Assembly: GCA_023423895.1 (NCBI GenBank)
Contig: JAFAER010000139.1
Span: 1-64,000, forward strand
Length of the DNA stretch: 64,000 nucleotides
Direction of reading: 5' to 3'
Origin: Pseudomonadota bacterium
GTDB lineage: Bacteria > Myxococcota_A > Polyangia > Polyangiales > Polyangiaceae
Numbering within the stretch: position 1 is the first letter of the stretch; every line of letters begins with the position of its first letter. Below the pieces are notes generated by a model that worked only from the letters and a program-made list of their open reading frames with translations, made no database searches and was not told where the DNA came from. Below, piece by piece: positions 42,537 to 50,749 of the stretch. The translations under genes were made by a program, and so were the position numbers.

Positions 42537-45500
42537 GATTCTTCCTCCTGAGCGACCGACATTCTGTACTTCTTCGCGAGCTGGGAAAGCCGCGGTCGCT
42601 TCATTCCGAGGAGCGCCGCTGCTCGCGAGATATTTCCCTTCGTTTCCTCGAGTGCACGGACAATGCAATCGTGCTCGATCTGGCGTTTCAGATCGTACAA
42701 GGTCATCTCTCCGCGACGGATCTGCTCGTATCTGTCGCCTTCGGGGCGAGGTTCGCCGTCCGTCGAGGCAGGCTCCGCCCCGGTAGGCTCCGGAGCCGCG
42801 TGCGTCCGAACGGAAACAGGCGCGTGCGTCGAGACGGCGAGCTGTGCGACCGCACGGAGCTCGTCGACGTGCGCGACCAGATCGGCGACGTCGATGACGT
42901 TGCCGTCCGCGAAGAGGGCGACGGCGCGAAGGACGTTATCGAGCTCGCGAACGTTCCCGGGCCACTTGTGCCGTTGAAGAAGAGCGATCGCGTCCGCCGA
43001 GAGTGTCTTCACCGGCTCGTTGCGCTCGGCGGCAAATCGCGCGAGAAGATGTTCACCAAGTCGTCCGATGTCGGTGGACCGAGCGCGCAGCGGCGGCACA
43101 TCGACTGTGATTCCACGGAGTCGATAGTAGAGGTCTTCGCGGAATTCGCCGCGTTCGACCATGGCCTTGAGGTTGCGGTGCGTCGCGCAGATGACGCGCA
43201 CGTCGGCGCAAATCGGGGAGATTCCACCGACACGCTCGAACGTCTTCTCCTGAAGCACGCGGAGCAGAGCCACCTGCGTCCTCGGCGAGATGTCCCCGAT
43301 CTCGTCGAGGAAGAGAGTTCCGCCCTCGGCAAGCTCGAACCGACCACGACGGCGGCTCGAAGCCCCGGTGAAGGCCCCCTTCTCGTGCCCGAAGAGCTCG
43401 GAGAGGAGCAGGGACTCGACGAGCGCCGCGCAATTGACGCTCACGAGTGGGCCGTCTCGGCGATCGCTCGCGCGGTGGATCGCTTCGGCGACGAGCTCCT
43501 TGCCGGTTCCGCTCTCGCCCTGGATGAGCACGGTCGCGTTCGACCGTGCGACCTTTCCGACAGTGAGCATCAGAGAGCGAATCTGCGGGTGCTCCCCTAC
43601 GATCTGTCGATGGGTCGTCGCCCGCGTCGGTGCGGTGACTTTCTCACGCAGATCGAGCTCGGGAGCTTCATTGCAGGCTCCAAGCGACACATGGAGCTTG
43701 ATGAGAGCGACGCCTTCCGGCTTCGCGAGATAGGCGGTACGGATATCGGCCGGTAGTGTCGCCGCCACTCGCTCGCGTGTCAGCATTGCCTTCTCGCAGT
43801 GGGTCCGCGCGGCCTCGAGATCGCCACTGTCTCGGCAGCCCAGCGCGAGAAGCATGAGGGCTTCGATGATCAGATCTTCGTCGCCCGAGGAGCGCGCAGC
43901 TGCCGCGGCGTCGGTCGCTGCGTCGAGCGCGCACCCGGCCCCGATCGATCGCAGATGGATCGCCCGCAGGATCATCGCTTCGGCGCGGATCTGAACGTTC
44001 GTGGTCGCCGCTCCCGCCTCCTCGAGGATCGGCGCGGCCATCGTGAGATTGCCCTCCTCGAGCGCAATGCGCGCCATGAGGAGCTCGGCCCATGCGAGCG
44101 TCTCGACATCACCCGCCGTGCGCGCGAGCTTCAGCGCGCTCTCGGTCTCGTTGCGCGCGAGCTCGGTATCGCCGCGTGCAAGCGCGATCTTCGCTACGAC
44201 CCGACGGTAGTGTGCGACAGCCGCCGGAGCATCCGTCGCGACGAGGCTGCGGCCAAACGTCAACGTCTGCTCCGCGTGTGCACGGAGCCCCAGGCGCAAT
44301 CGAAGCTCGGCCAGGTTTGCGAGCGTGTGCGTGACGCTCGCGCGGCCAGGGAGAACGCGCTGCAAGCGGAGCGAGCGGTCCCAGGTTCCGAGCGCGGTGA
44401 CGTAGTCGCGCTGACGGTACGCCACGACCCCCAGATTGATGCACGCAAAGGCCTCCGCGCGCTCTTCGCGGAGCCGGACGGCGTCGTCGCGTACGCGCTC
44501 GAGAATGGTGCGAGCCTTCTCGATCGCGTCGTTCGACAAGAGAGCGATCGCTCGATTGAGCCCGGCACGAAGCTCCGCTGCACTCTCGCCGGCGGAGGAC
44601 GCGAAAAGCGCATCCTCCGCGAAGTGCCGATCGGCCTCTTCCCAGCGCCCGCGAAGAAGAAACATCTTGCCGAGCGTGTTGCGCGCGGCGAGCTGCGTCG
44701 ACGCCGTCGACGCTAGGCTGCCGGCCTGCTTCGCGTGGTCCGATGCCGCGTCGAGATCTCCCGCCAAGAAAGCAACCTCGGCGAGCTCGGCGAGGGCACG
44801 CGCGCGCTGCTCGTCGTCGTGCGCCCACGAGTGCGCGTTCTCGAGCGACACGCGCGCGGCCACGGGATCCCCGAGTTGAACCAGCACTTGCCCCATCAAG
44901 AGCGCCGTCGATGGTTCGCGGGGTTTCAGAGTCTGCGCGCTCTCGCACCATCGGAGGGCGCCCTTTGCATCACCGAGTGAGAGCGCCCGCTCGGCCGCAC
45001 GCGTTCGCAGGAGCAAGCCATCCTGCCCACGGACGGGCAGGATCGCCTCGAACCAGCGCTCGGCCAGATCGACCGCGACGCGCGTACCGGCCGAGTCTTC
45101 GAGTGCACGCGCGATCGCAGCGTCGGCGTCCTCGGGCTTCCCCGCAGCCAGGAAGAGGTGCGCGGCGCGCGCGTACGCCCAAACATCCGGCTCCACCTTC
45201 GCGTCGACGAGGAGCTGGGCCGCGAGGAGCCGCTCCCCGCTCGTCGCGCTGGCTTCGAGCTTTCGCGTGTCGACGTCCCAATGGAGACCGACGCGCGTGC
45301 CGTTCGTCACGAGGACGCCGGCCTCGAGAAGCTCGTTCAGCTGGCAGCTCAGGTCTGCGCGGAGGGCGCTGCTGTCGAGCATTCGCCCTACCAGGGCCAG
45401 CAGCCTTGCGGCCGCGCGGTCCTCTTCACCGAGCTCGCTCAGCGTGTCGATGGGCTCGGGCTTCGGTCGACGCGCCTTCCTCCACCATCCCTCGAGGCCG

Positions 45501-46159
45501 ACGAGGTCGCTCGTAGCAACGTCGCCGTGTGCGGCCTCGGCCATGGCCGCCAGCCATCGCGACTTTTCGTTCGAGTCGAGCTCGGCGCCGACCTCGAAGA
45601 CGGGAACATCCCACGGGGCGTCTCGTTGCCCGGTGACGAACACGAGGAGCCGGCCGCCATCTCTCACCAGCTCGCTCGCGACGTCGAAGTCCCAGGTGTT
45701 CTCCCTGGGAAGCAGACCGACGACGGCGACCGCGCGCTTCGTCGAGGCCGCGGCGATGGCCTCGGCCCAGGCCAGCGGCTCGAGCGACGACGCCTTCACG
45801 CCGAGCTGGGCTGCTGCATCGCAAAAACGCGGAGCCCCTGGCCTCGCGACGACCGTCACAGGGTGGACGCCGCTCGCACGGAGCCGTCTCGCAACATGAG
45901 CGATGATCGCCCCGTGGAGCCCGGAGGAACACTTGACGACGATGGCGCCCGACGCGGCGCCCATCAACCGATCGTCGAGCTCGACGAATCTGCTCGCATT
46001 CACCGTCGCGACCTGAGGAGCGGCGTTTGCCAAGGCGAGCGTCTGCCGGTGCAAGGCCCGCTCCAGACGTCGTGCTCCCGAAACCGCCTCTGCATTTGCC
46101 GTTGCCGCGCTGCGCCTGTCACGGAATGCACGGTCGACACCGTTACTTCGAGTACGCAC
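42533..46159 (-). CDS. TPR-fused sigma-54-dependent transcriptional activator
   Basis: The about 1208-residue product has an N-terminal section (residues 1-250) that looks like a degenerate ATPase domain, since the expected P-loop reads CSSGLHG and lacks the Lys. A long helical TPR array follows, about 300-830. The AAA+ domain about 855-1090 has Walker A GESGTGKE (Lys about 887), the sigma-54 contact loop GAFTGA, GGTLFLDEIGD and the R-finger region YYRLRGITVDVPPLR. A Fis-type HTH lies at the end (ALEETKGNISRAAALLGMKRPRLSQLAKKY). There is no receiver or FHA domain, so the TPR array is the likely sensor. GTG 46159 is taken; 46204 is an alternative overlapping the upstream gene. It activates sigma-54 promoters, perhaps its own operon. 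Confidence 0.9.
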   Translation of the reverse strand: MRTRSNGVDRAFRDRRSAATANAEAVSGARRLERALHRQTLALANAAPQVATVNASRFVELDDRLMGAASGAIVVKCSSGLHGAIIAHVARRLRASGVHPVTVVARPGAPRFCDAAAQLGVKASSLEPLAWAEAIAAASTKRAVAVVGLLPRENTWDFDVASELVRDGGRLLVFVTGQRDAPWDVPVFEVGAELDSNEKSRWLAAMAEAAHGDVATSDLVGLEGWWRKARRPKPEPIDTLSELGEEDRAAARLLALVGRMLDSSALRADLSCQLNELLEAGVLVTNGTRVGLHWDVDTRKLEASATSGERLLAAQLLVDAKVEPDVWAYARAAHLFLAAGKPEDADAAIARALEDSAGTRVAVDLAERWFEAILPVRGQDGLLLRTRAAERALSLGDAKGALRWCESAQTLKPREPSTALLMGQVLVQLGDPVAARVSLENAHSWAHDDEQRARALAELAEVAFLAGDLDAASDHAKQAGSLASTASTQLAARNTLGKMFLLRGRWEEADRHFAEDALFASSAGESAAELRAGLNRAIALLSNDAIEKARTILERVRDDAVRLREERAEAFACINLGVVAYRQRDYVTALGTWDRSLRLQRVLPGRASVTHTLANLAELRLRLGLRAHAEQTLTFGRSLVATDAPAAVAHYRRVVAKIALARGDTELARNETESALKLARTAGDVETLAWAELLMARIALEEGNLTMAAPILEEAGAATTNVQIRAEAMILRAIHLRSIGAGCALDAATDAAAAARSSGDEDLIIEALMLLALGCRDSGDLEAARTHCEKAMLTRERVAATLPADIRTAYLAKPEGVALIKLHVSLGACNEAPELDLREKVTAPTRATTHRQIVGEHPQIRSLMLTVGKVARSNATVLIQGESGTGKELVAEAIHRASDRRDGPLVSVNCAALVESLLLSELFGHEKGAFTGASSRRRGRFELAEGGTLFLDEIGDISPRTQVALLRVLQEKTFERVGGISPICADVRVICATHRNLKAMVERGEFREDLYYRLRGITVDVPPLRARSTDIGRLGEHLLARFAAERNEPVKTLSADAIALLQRHKWPGNVRELDNVLRAVALFADGNVIDVADLVAHVDELRAVAQLAVSTHAPVSVRTHAAPEPTGAEPASTDGEPRPEGDRYEQIRRGEMTLYDLKRQIEHDCIVRALEETKGNISRAAALLGMKRPRLSQLAKKYRMSVAQEEES

Positions 46160-46172
46160 CTCGCGGGCGGAG

Positions 46173-48020
46173 TCAGAAGCGCAACGTGAGCTCCACACGT
46201 GCACCTTCGAACGCGGGGAAGATCCGACAAACCCCGTTCACGCACTTCAGTCCGCCTCGTTGCTGTCCGACGAGGATCTTCACGTTCGATTCGCTGCTCA
46301 TTCGAAACAAGAGCCCGCCGTTCAGGTAGTAGGTCGGATTTCCCGGGCGCGTCGTGTACTCGAAGCCCTGGCTCAACACCCATTTCGGCGCAATTTTCAG
46401 GGCGGTGTAGTGCTCGCCTTCGCGCCAGCTCTCGACGCTGCCGCCTGGCTCGCGAAGACGGTGCCGTCCCATGAGCTCGATCGACGTGGCGTGTCCGATG
46501 TACTGGGACAGTGTGTAGGTAATGCTCTTCTCCTGGTAGAAGCTCGAGCCCTCGCCGGTAACGTCGCTCCGGAATCCAACCGTCGAGAACAGATAGGACC
46601 GGGACTCGTCCCAATAGAGCTGCACGCCTGTCGTTCCGTCCCAGACGTCATTCCGGGCAGCCGCAGCCTTCGTGCCGCGATCGCCGACGAAACTGCCAGA
46701 TCGGTCGCACGCCCCCGCACTGGACTCGGAATGCGTACGAGCATGGATGGCCTGCACATAGGGAACGAAGTTTCTCGACAGGCGGACGTCGACGCGGGCA
46801 CGGCCGCCGTCGACGCAGGTATTGAACGCACCGGCCATGTTGTCCTGGGTGATGGCCTCGGCGGTCGGCGGCTGGGAATATGCGAGATTCGCGAAAGCGT
46901 CCGCCGTGCGCGTGTTGACGGCCGCGGCGACCGGGCTGAAGTTCCGATAGCTCTTCATCTCGAGCGTCGTGACGAGCGGACCGAAGGTGCCGGAGTGCGT
47001 TGCATACAGGGCATTTCCCTGCGCCGTGGCTCCGTTCCGCGCCGGGTCATCGAAGACGCGACGCTGCGTAACCCCGACCACGTACAGACTTCCGAGAGGA
47101 CCGAGACGCGGCACCTCCACGGACTGTGCGACCATGTCGACCTCCGTGGCCTGGCGCGTCGGGTCGGTCCCATCCAATACGTCGATCCAGGACTGAGTGT
47201 CGGCGGGGTCGCACGAGCCGAGCTCCGACAGAAGGCCGCGGTCCACGATTCGACCTCGGTCGAACGCGTATGGAGCACACCGCGTGTAGCGGGCGGCGGA
47301 GGTCGCGAGCACGATGGGCAAACCTCTTCCCGCCTGGATCTCCGCAGCCACGACACGGTCCGAGCCGAACACGGGATGCGGAGAACGATTGTCCGTCGGG
47401 ACCCGTTGGAGGAAGAGCGCGCCGCCGGACGCTTCGTCGACGCGGGATGGGTTCGCAATCCCGGCGACTCCGGTGAACGAGAAGAGCCCCTTCGTGACGG
47501 CCAGCTTTCCTCCGCGAACCGTCGTATCGATGCCGAGGTCGTCGACCTTCCGCATCGACATGACGAAGCCGCGCGCCATCTGCACGTAGGCGTCGCCGAG
47601 TGTGACCTCGATCCCGGGAGCCGAATACGTCAGCCAGAGCTTCGCCGGGTATATGGTTGCCGGGAACCGATAGGAATCGAAGGCGAGAAGCTCGCGCTTC
47701 TCATCGGGAGTCCTCGCCAGGTCTTCGGGGCGACGCCAGTAGAGGGAGGAATCGAGCCGGGTCCCCAGCGTGAAGCTCCCGAGCGACAGCTGCGCATTGA
47801 GCCGATTGATCCAAAAGCCGAACCCTGCGCTCGCTGCTCTCTGGCCTTCGCTGGTGCGCGGGTCGAAGCGTTGAGTGAAAATCGAGACGTTCGTGACGTC
47901 GAGCTTCACGGGCTCGTCGCGCAGGATCGGGAGATCGACGGCGCGAGCTCGGGCGGATACCGTCACGACGCCGAGCGCAATGGCGAGTCGGAGCGCCCTA
48001 TTCGACAGCTTCGAGGACAC
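46173..48020 (-). CDS. Predicted outer-membrane beta-barrel protein in sigma-54 activator operon
   Basis: The 615-residue product begins at GTG 48020 with a signal peptide (LRLAIALGVVTVSARARAV). The mature part is full of alternating strands and tyrosines (FGFWINRLNAQLSLGSFTLGTRLDSSLYW, AKLWLTYSAPGIEVTLGDAYVQ, VQLYWDESRSYLFSTVGFRSD) and ends with ARVELTLRF, an aromatic C-terminus typical of outer-membrane proteins. Isolated Cys (CVDGG, CDRSG) suggest loop disulfides. It looks like the DUF6029-type barrels that come with thioredoxin-fold lipoproteins, but that match is from memory of pattern. It overlaps the upstream TlpA-like gene by 23 bp. Its function is unknown. Confidence 0.75.
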   Translation of the reverse strand: MSSKLSNRALRLAIALGVVTVSARARAVDLPILRDEPVKLDVTNVSIFTQRFDPRTSEGQRAASAGFGFWINRLNAQLSLGSFTLGTRLDSSLYWRRPEDLARTPDEKRELLAFDSYRFPATIYPAKLWLTYSAPGIEVTLGDAYVQMARGFVMSMRKVDDLGIDTTVRGGKLAVTKGLFSFTGVAGIANPSRVDEASGGALFLQRVPTDNRSPHPVFGSDRVVAAEIQAGRGLPIVLATSAARYTRCAPYAFDRGRIVDRGLLSELGSCDPADTQSWIDVLDGTDPTRQATEVDMVAQSVEVPRLGPLGSLYVVGVTQRRVFDDPARNGATAQGNALYATHSGTFGPLVTTLEMKSYRNFSPVAAAVNTRTADAFANLAYSQPPTAEAITQDNMAGAFNTCVDGGRARVDVRLSRNFVPYVQAIHARTHSESSAGACDRSGSFVGDRGTKAAAARNDVWDGTTGVQLYWDESRSYLFSTVGFRSDVTGEGSSFYQEKSITYTLSQYIGHATSIELMGRHRLREPGGSVESWREGEHYTALKIAPKWVLSQGFEYTTRPGNPTYYLNGGLLFRMSSESNVKILVGQQRGGLKCVNGVCRIFPAFEGARVELTLRF

Positions 48021-48540
48021 GTCGAACGTCCGCGGCGATGTGCTCGTCGTCTCCCGGGTTGTATCCTTCGCGGACGACGACGATGCGTCCGGCGCGATCG
48101 ATCAACACCGAGAGCGGTGCGCTCTTGCGGGGGTTGTAGATACTCGCGATCCGTGAGTCCTCGTCCATGACGACCGGAAAGGTGAGGCCGTTGCGCTTCA
48201 CGAACGCCGGGACCATGGCTATCGAATCGGGGCCGTCCATCGAGACGGCGACGACCACGAATCCCTTGTCCTTGTTTCGATCGTAGAGCGCCTGGAGATG
48301 GGGAAACTCTGCGAGGCATGGCTCGCACCAGGTCGCCCAGAAGTCGATCAGGATCACGCTCTTTCCGACGTGATCGCTCAAGCGGAAGGTCTGGCCGTCG
48401 ACGTCCTTCGTGGTGAAGTCCTTGGCCGTCGTTCCCTTACCGATGGGGCTCTTCGCTCCTTCACCCGGATCGTTCTTCACCCCGCAGGCGGAGAGCAGGA
48501 CCGACGCGACGAGAAAGCATCGAAATACGCTGGAGGTCAT
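47998..48540 (-). CDS. TlpA/ResA-like thioredoxin-fold lipoprotein
   Basis: The 180-residue product has a lipobox (LLSAC, Cys19) and a thioredoxin fold of the TlpA/ResA kind: DFTTKDVDGQTFRLSDHVGK, VILIDFWATWCEPCLAEFP with active-site Cys72 and Cys75, VVAVSMDGPD, and the cis-Pro region SAPLSVLIDRAGRIV. Such proteins reduce or transfer disulfides in the periplasm. ATG 48540 is chosen for its AGGAG ribosome site; the upstream ATG at 48558 overlaps the previous stop. Its partner just upstream is a second thioredoxin-like lipoprotein. Confidence 0.88.
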   Translation of the reverse strand: MTSSVFRCFLVASVLLSACGVKNDPGEGAKSPIGKGTTAKDFTTKDVDGQTFRLSDHVGKSVILIDFWATWCEPCLAEFPHLQALYDRNKDKGFVVVAVSMDGPDSIAMVPAFVKRNGLTFPVVMDEDSRIASIYNPRKSAPLSVLIDRAGRIVVVREGYNPGDDEHIAADVRRVLEAVE

Positions 48541-48557
48541 CGTGTCTCCTGGCCCCA

Positions 48558-49310
48558 TTACTCAGCGGCCTTGGCAGGATGGGTAGCCGTCCAGTCCAAC
48601 CACTTTTCGACGTGAGCCACGATGTCGGGCGGCGCGCCTTGGCTCGCCGTCAAGATCTCCATCGATCGGGCGTCGATATCCAGATTGAAGGGGACCGAGT
48701 TGGCCCGAAAGAACGAGCCAAGCGCGTTCTGGTCGGGATCGAGCATGACGGTGAAGTTGAGCGGAGTGGTGTAGACGCGGCCGGAGTCATCTTCACGCGG
48801 GCCTTCGATCCACTTCTTCAGGATCTCGGTCGTCGCGCCGACTCCGGCCTTGGGGCCGTCGATGAGAGCCTCGAGGAAGACGACGCCGCGCGGAGCCAAC
48901 TCTGCTGCGACGCGCGATGCGATGAGCTCGGTCTCGTAGTTGCACGGACCGCACCAGTTGGACGCTCCGATGATGTGAATGAGTTTGAAGTCGGTCCCGG
49001 TCGGGTCGTAGAACTCCGAGAGCGAGACGCGCTGCGTTTCTCCGCTCGGATCGGTCATCGTCGTCGGAGTGACGTTCTTGTATCCATAGAACACCAAGTT
49101 TCGGATGCGCTGTCCGGCGGTCTTTCCTTGACGTGGATTCGTTCCGAGATCGTCGACGGGATAGCAGTCACCTTTGGGGTTCTGCTCGCACGAGCCGGTT
49201 GGCGGCGGCTCTGGAGTGATCCCCCCAAAGCCCTTCGGCTGCGGCTCACCGCAAGCAAGGACAGCAAGCATCACGGCGCACGACCCGGTCACGATGAATG
49301 ACGTCTTCAT
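48558..49310 (-). CDS. Thioredoxin-like lipoprotein, first gene of the sigma-54 activator operon
   Basis: The 250-residue product has a lipobox (LAVLAC, Cys20), a Pro-rich linker with two more Cys, and a thioredoxin-like domain in which NWCGPCNYE supplies a redox CxxC (Cys120 and Cys123). IIGAS precedes the active site and VPFNLDIDARSMEIL looks like the cis-Pro strand. It is expected in the envelope, acting on disulfides or as a thiol sensor. ATG 49310 has GAGG at a suitable spacing. It heads a run of five genes with short or overlapping junctions; a -24/-12-like site lies 33 bp upstream. Confidence 0.85.
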   Translation of the reverse strand: MKTSFIVTGSCAVMLAVLACGEPQPKGFGGITPEPPPTGSCEQNPKGDCYPVDDLGTNPRQGKTAGQRIRNLVFYGYKNVTPTTMTDPSGETQRVSLSEFYDPTGTDFKLIHIIGASNWCGPCNYETELIASRVAAELAPRGVVFLEALIDGPKAGVGATTEILKKWIEGPREDDSGRVYTTPLNFTVMLDPDQNALGSFFRANSVPFNLDIDARSMEILTASQGAPPDIVAHVEKWLDWTATHPAKAAE

Positions 49311-49342
49311 GGGCATCCTCGGTGAGTGGAGCGGTCCCCTCG

Positions 49343-49358
49343 TGCAGGCCGTATGCCC
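49343..49358 (-). promoter_or_regulatory. Candidate sigma-54 -24/-12 promoter for the five-gene minus operon
   Basis: The minus strand reads GGGCATACGGCCTGCA, with GG and GC exactly 10 bp apart, as sigma-54 needs, and GGCA and TGCA at the two ends close to the TGGCA and TTGCA consensus. A start about 12 bp after GC leaves about 22 nt before the ATG. The operon encodes a sigma-54 activator, which makes the match more credible. Confidence 0.4.
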
Positions 49359-49487
49359 AACGCCTCTTCGCGTGCTCTCCGCCGGAAAGCAGGCCGGAAC
49401 GTACGCGACGGGAGCGAGGTGTAATCGCCGCGACGTAACGGGCGCGACGGTCAGCGGCTGGTGAGCGCGCATCCGCCCGTTTCGCGA

Positions 49488-49503
49488 TGGCATCAACCTC
49501 GCT
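49488..49503 (+). promoter_or_regulatory. Candidate sigma-54 -24/-12 promoter for the Cys-rich lipoprotein gene
   Basis: The plus strand reads TGGCATCAACCTCGCT: TGGCA is exact, GG and GC are 10 bp apart. A start 12 bp downstream would fall about at the ATG 49516, so the mRNA would be nearly leaderless, in line with the lack of a ribosome site there. It may instead be chance. Confidence 0.35.
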
Positions 49504-49515
49504 TGTCGCGCGCGC

Positions 49516-50646
49516 ATGAACGACACTTCGAGACGCTTGAAGCACCTGGTCGTGAGCGCAACGTTCGCGATCGGCCTCGGGTCATGGGCATGCACGACCG
49601 CAGAGGCGACCTGCGAGTCCTCTTCTTGCCCCGAGGGAAACGCCTGCGTGGCGGGATTCGATACACAGGCAGACGAGGCCACCGGAGATCCCTCCAAACG
49701 CACCATGGCGTGCCGCCTCCTCTGCTCGCTCGGACCGAACGACCAGGGCATCTCCTCCCAGGACAAGTGCCCGCCGAATTTCCATTGCTCCATGGGAGGC
49801 GAGAGCGATGGCAGCACCGTGCCCTACTGTGTTCCCGACAAGCACTCGTACCCGCTCCCGGCGACAGCCGGCGGGTGGGGAGCGTCGTGCAATCCCGCCG
49901 CGGGGATCGATGCGAACCCGTCCTGCGACTCCGAGAATGGATTCTGGTGTTATGGAATCGGCCCAACGGATGCCAAAGCGTTCTGCACGCAATACGGCTG
50001 CACGGAAGACTCCGACTGCAGAGGCGGCTATTGGTGCGCCACGGTGAACAACGGGCCGAACGCCAGGACGCTCACGCGCAGCTATGGAGCAGAGTCGACG
50101 ACGACCGTGTGTTTGCCCCGCGCGTGGAACCCGTGGCAAGGATCGTATTGCGCGCCATGCAACTCGGACGTCGACTGTCCGATGAACGATGGCGTCCGCC
50201 AACATTGCGTGAGCGCGGACGGCGCCGAAGGAAGCGAGAAGATCTGCGCCGCCGAGTGCACCTCCGATCGCAACTGCAACCTCGACGGGCGTTGTGCGAC
50301 GATCGCCGGAGCCGCGGCCCCCGTCTGCTTGCCGCGCGCAGGCACCTGCCGCGGAAATGGCGAGCTATGCGCTCCGTGCCGGAACGACGCTGACTGTCCG
50401 GACGGCTATTGCATCGAGGCTGGGATCTCGAGCGAACGCTTCTGCACGGTGAAGTCGAAGCAGCCTTGCTCCGATGGCGTCGCGGACTGCCCGGCGGGGC
50501 TCGCAGACACCCTGGGGGTCGCCTGCTACACAGCGCGCGGAAAGCTCGAAGATCAGTGCGTGAACCTCGTGCAGGCGGGCGTCGATGGAGCGAACAATCC
50601 CGCGCCTTCGATCGGATGTTGGACGGTCGCCCGCTCGGGTAGATGA
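49516..50646 (+). CDS. Cys-rich lipoprotein, divergent from the sigma-54 activator operon
   Basis: The 376-residue product has a signal ending near SWAC (Cys26) and about 35 Cys in a loose EB-module pattern: CESSSCPEGNACV, CEDSDCRGGYWCA-like, CAPCNSDVDCP, CTSDRNCNLDGRCA and CRNDADCPDGYC. The mature protein should be a disulfide-rich surface protein. No ribosome site precedes the ATG. It diverges from the operon of the activator across a 205-bp gap in which both strands carry a sigma-54-like site, so it could be co-regulated. No family with a known function is seen. Confidence 0.8.
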   Translation: MNDTSRRLKHLVVSATFAIGLGSWACTTAEATCESSSCPEGNACVAGFDTQADEATGDPSKRTMACRLLCSLGPNDQGISSQDKCPPNFHCSMGGESDGSTVPYCVPDKHSYPLPATAGGWGASCNPAAGIDANPSCDSENGFWCYGIGPTDAKAFCTQYGCTEDSDCRGGYWCATVNNGPNARTLTRSYGAESTTTVCLPRAWNPWQGSYCAPCNSDVDCPMNDGVRQHCVSADGAEGSEKICAAECTSDRNCNLDGRCATIAGAAAPVCLPRAGTCRGNGELCAPCRNDADCPDGYCIEAGISSERFCTVKSKQPCSDGVADCPAGLADTLGVACYTARGKLEDQCVNLVQAGVDGANNPAPSIGCWTVARSGR

Positions 50647-50749
50647 AGCGCATGGTCAGGTCGTCGCGCTCTCGCGGTCGCAAACGAGCTCACTGATCAC
50701 GTCTGGGTGCACCTCACGGCTGCACCGTGATCCCGTGCAGGGTCTCCAA

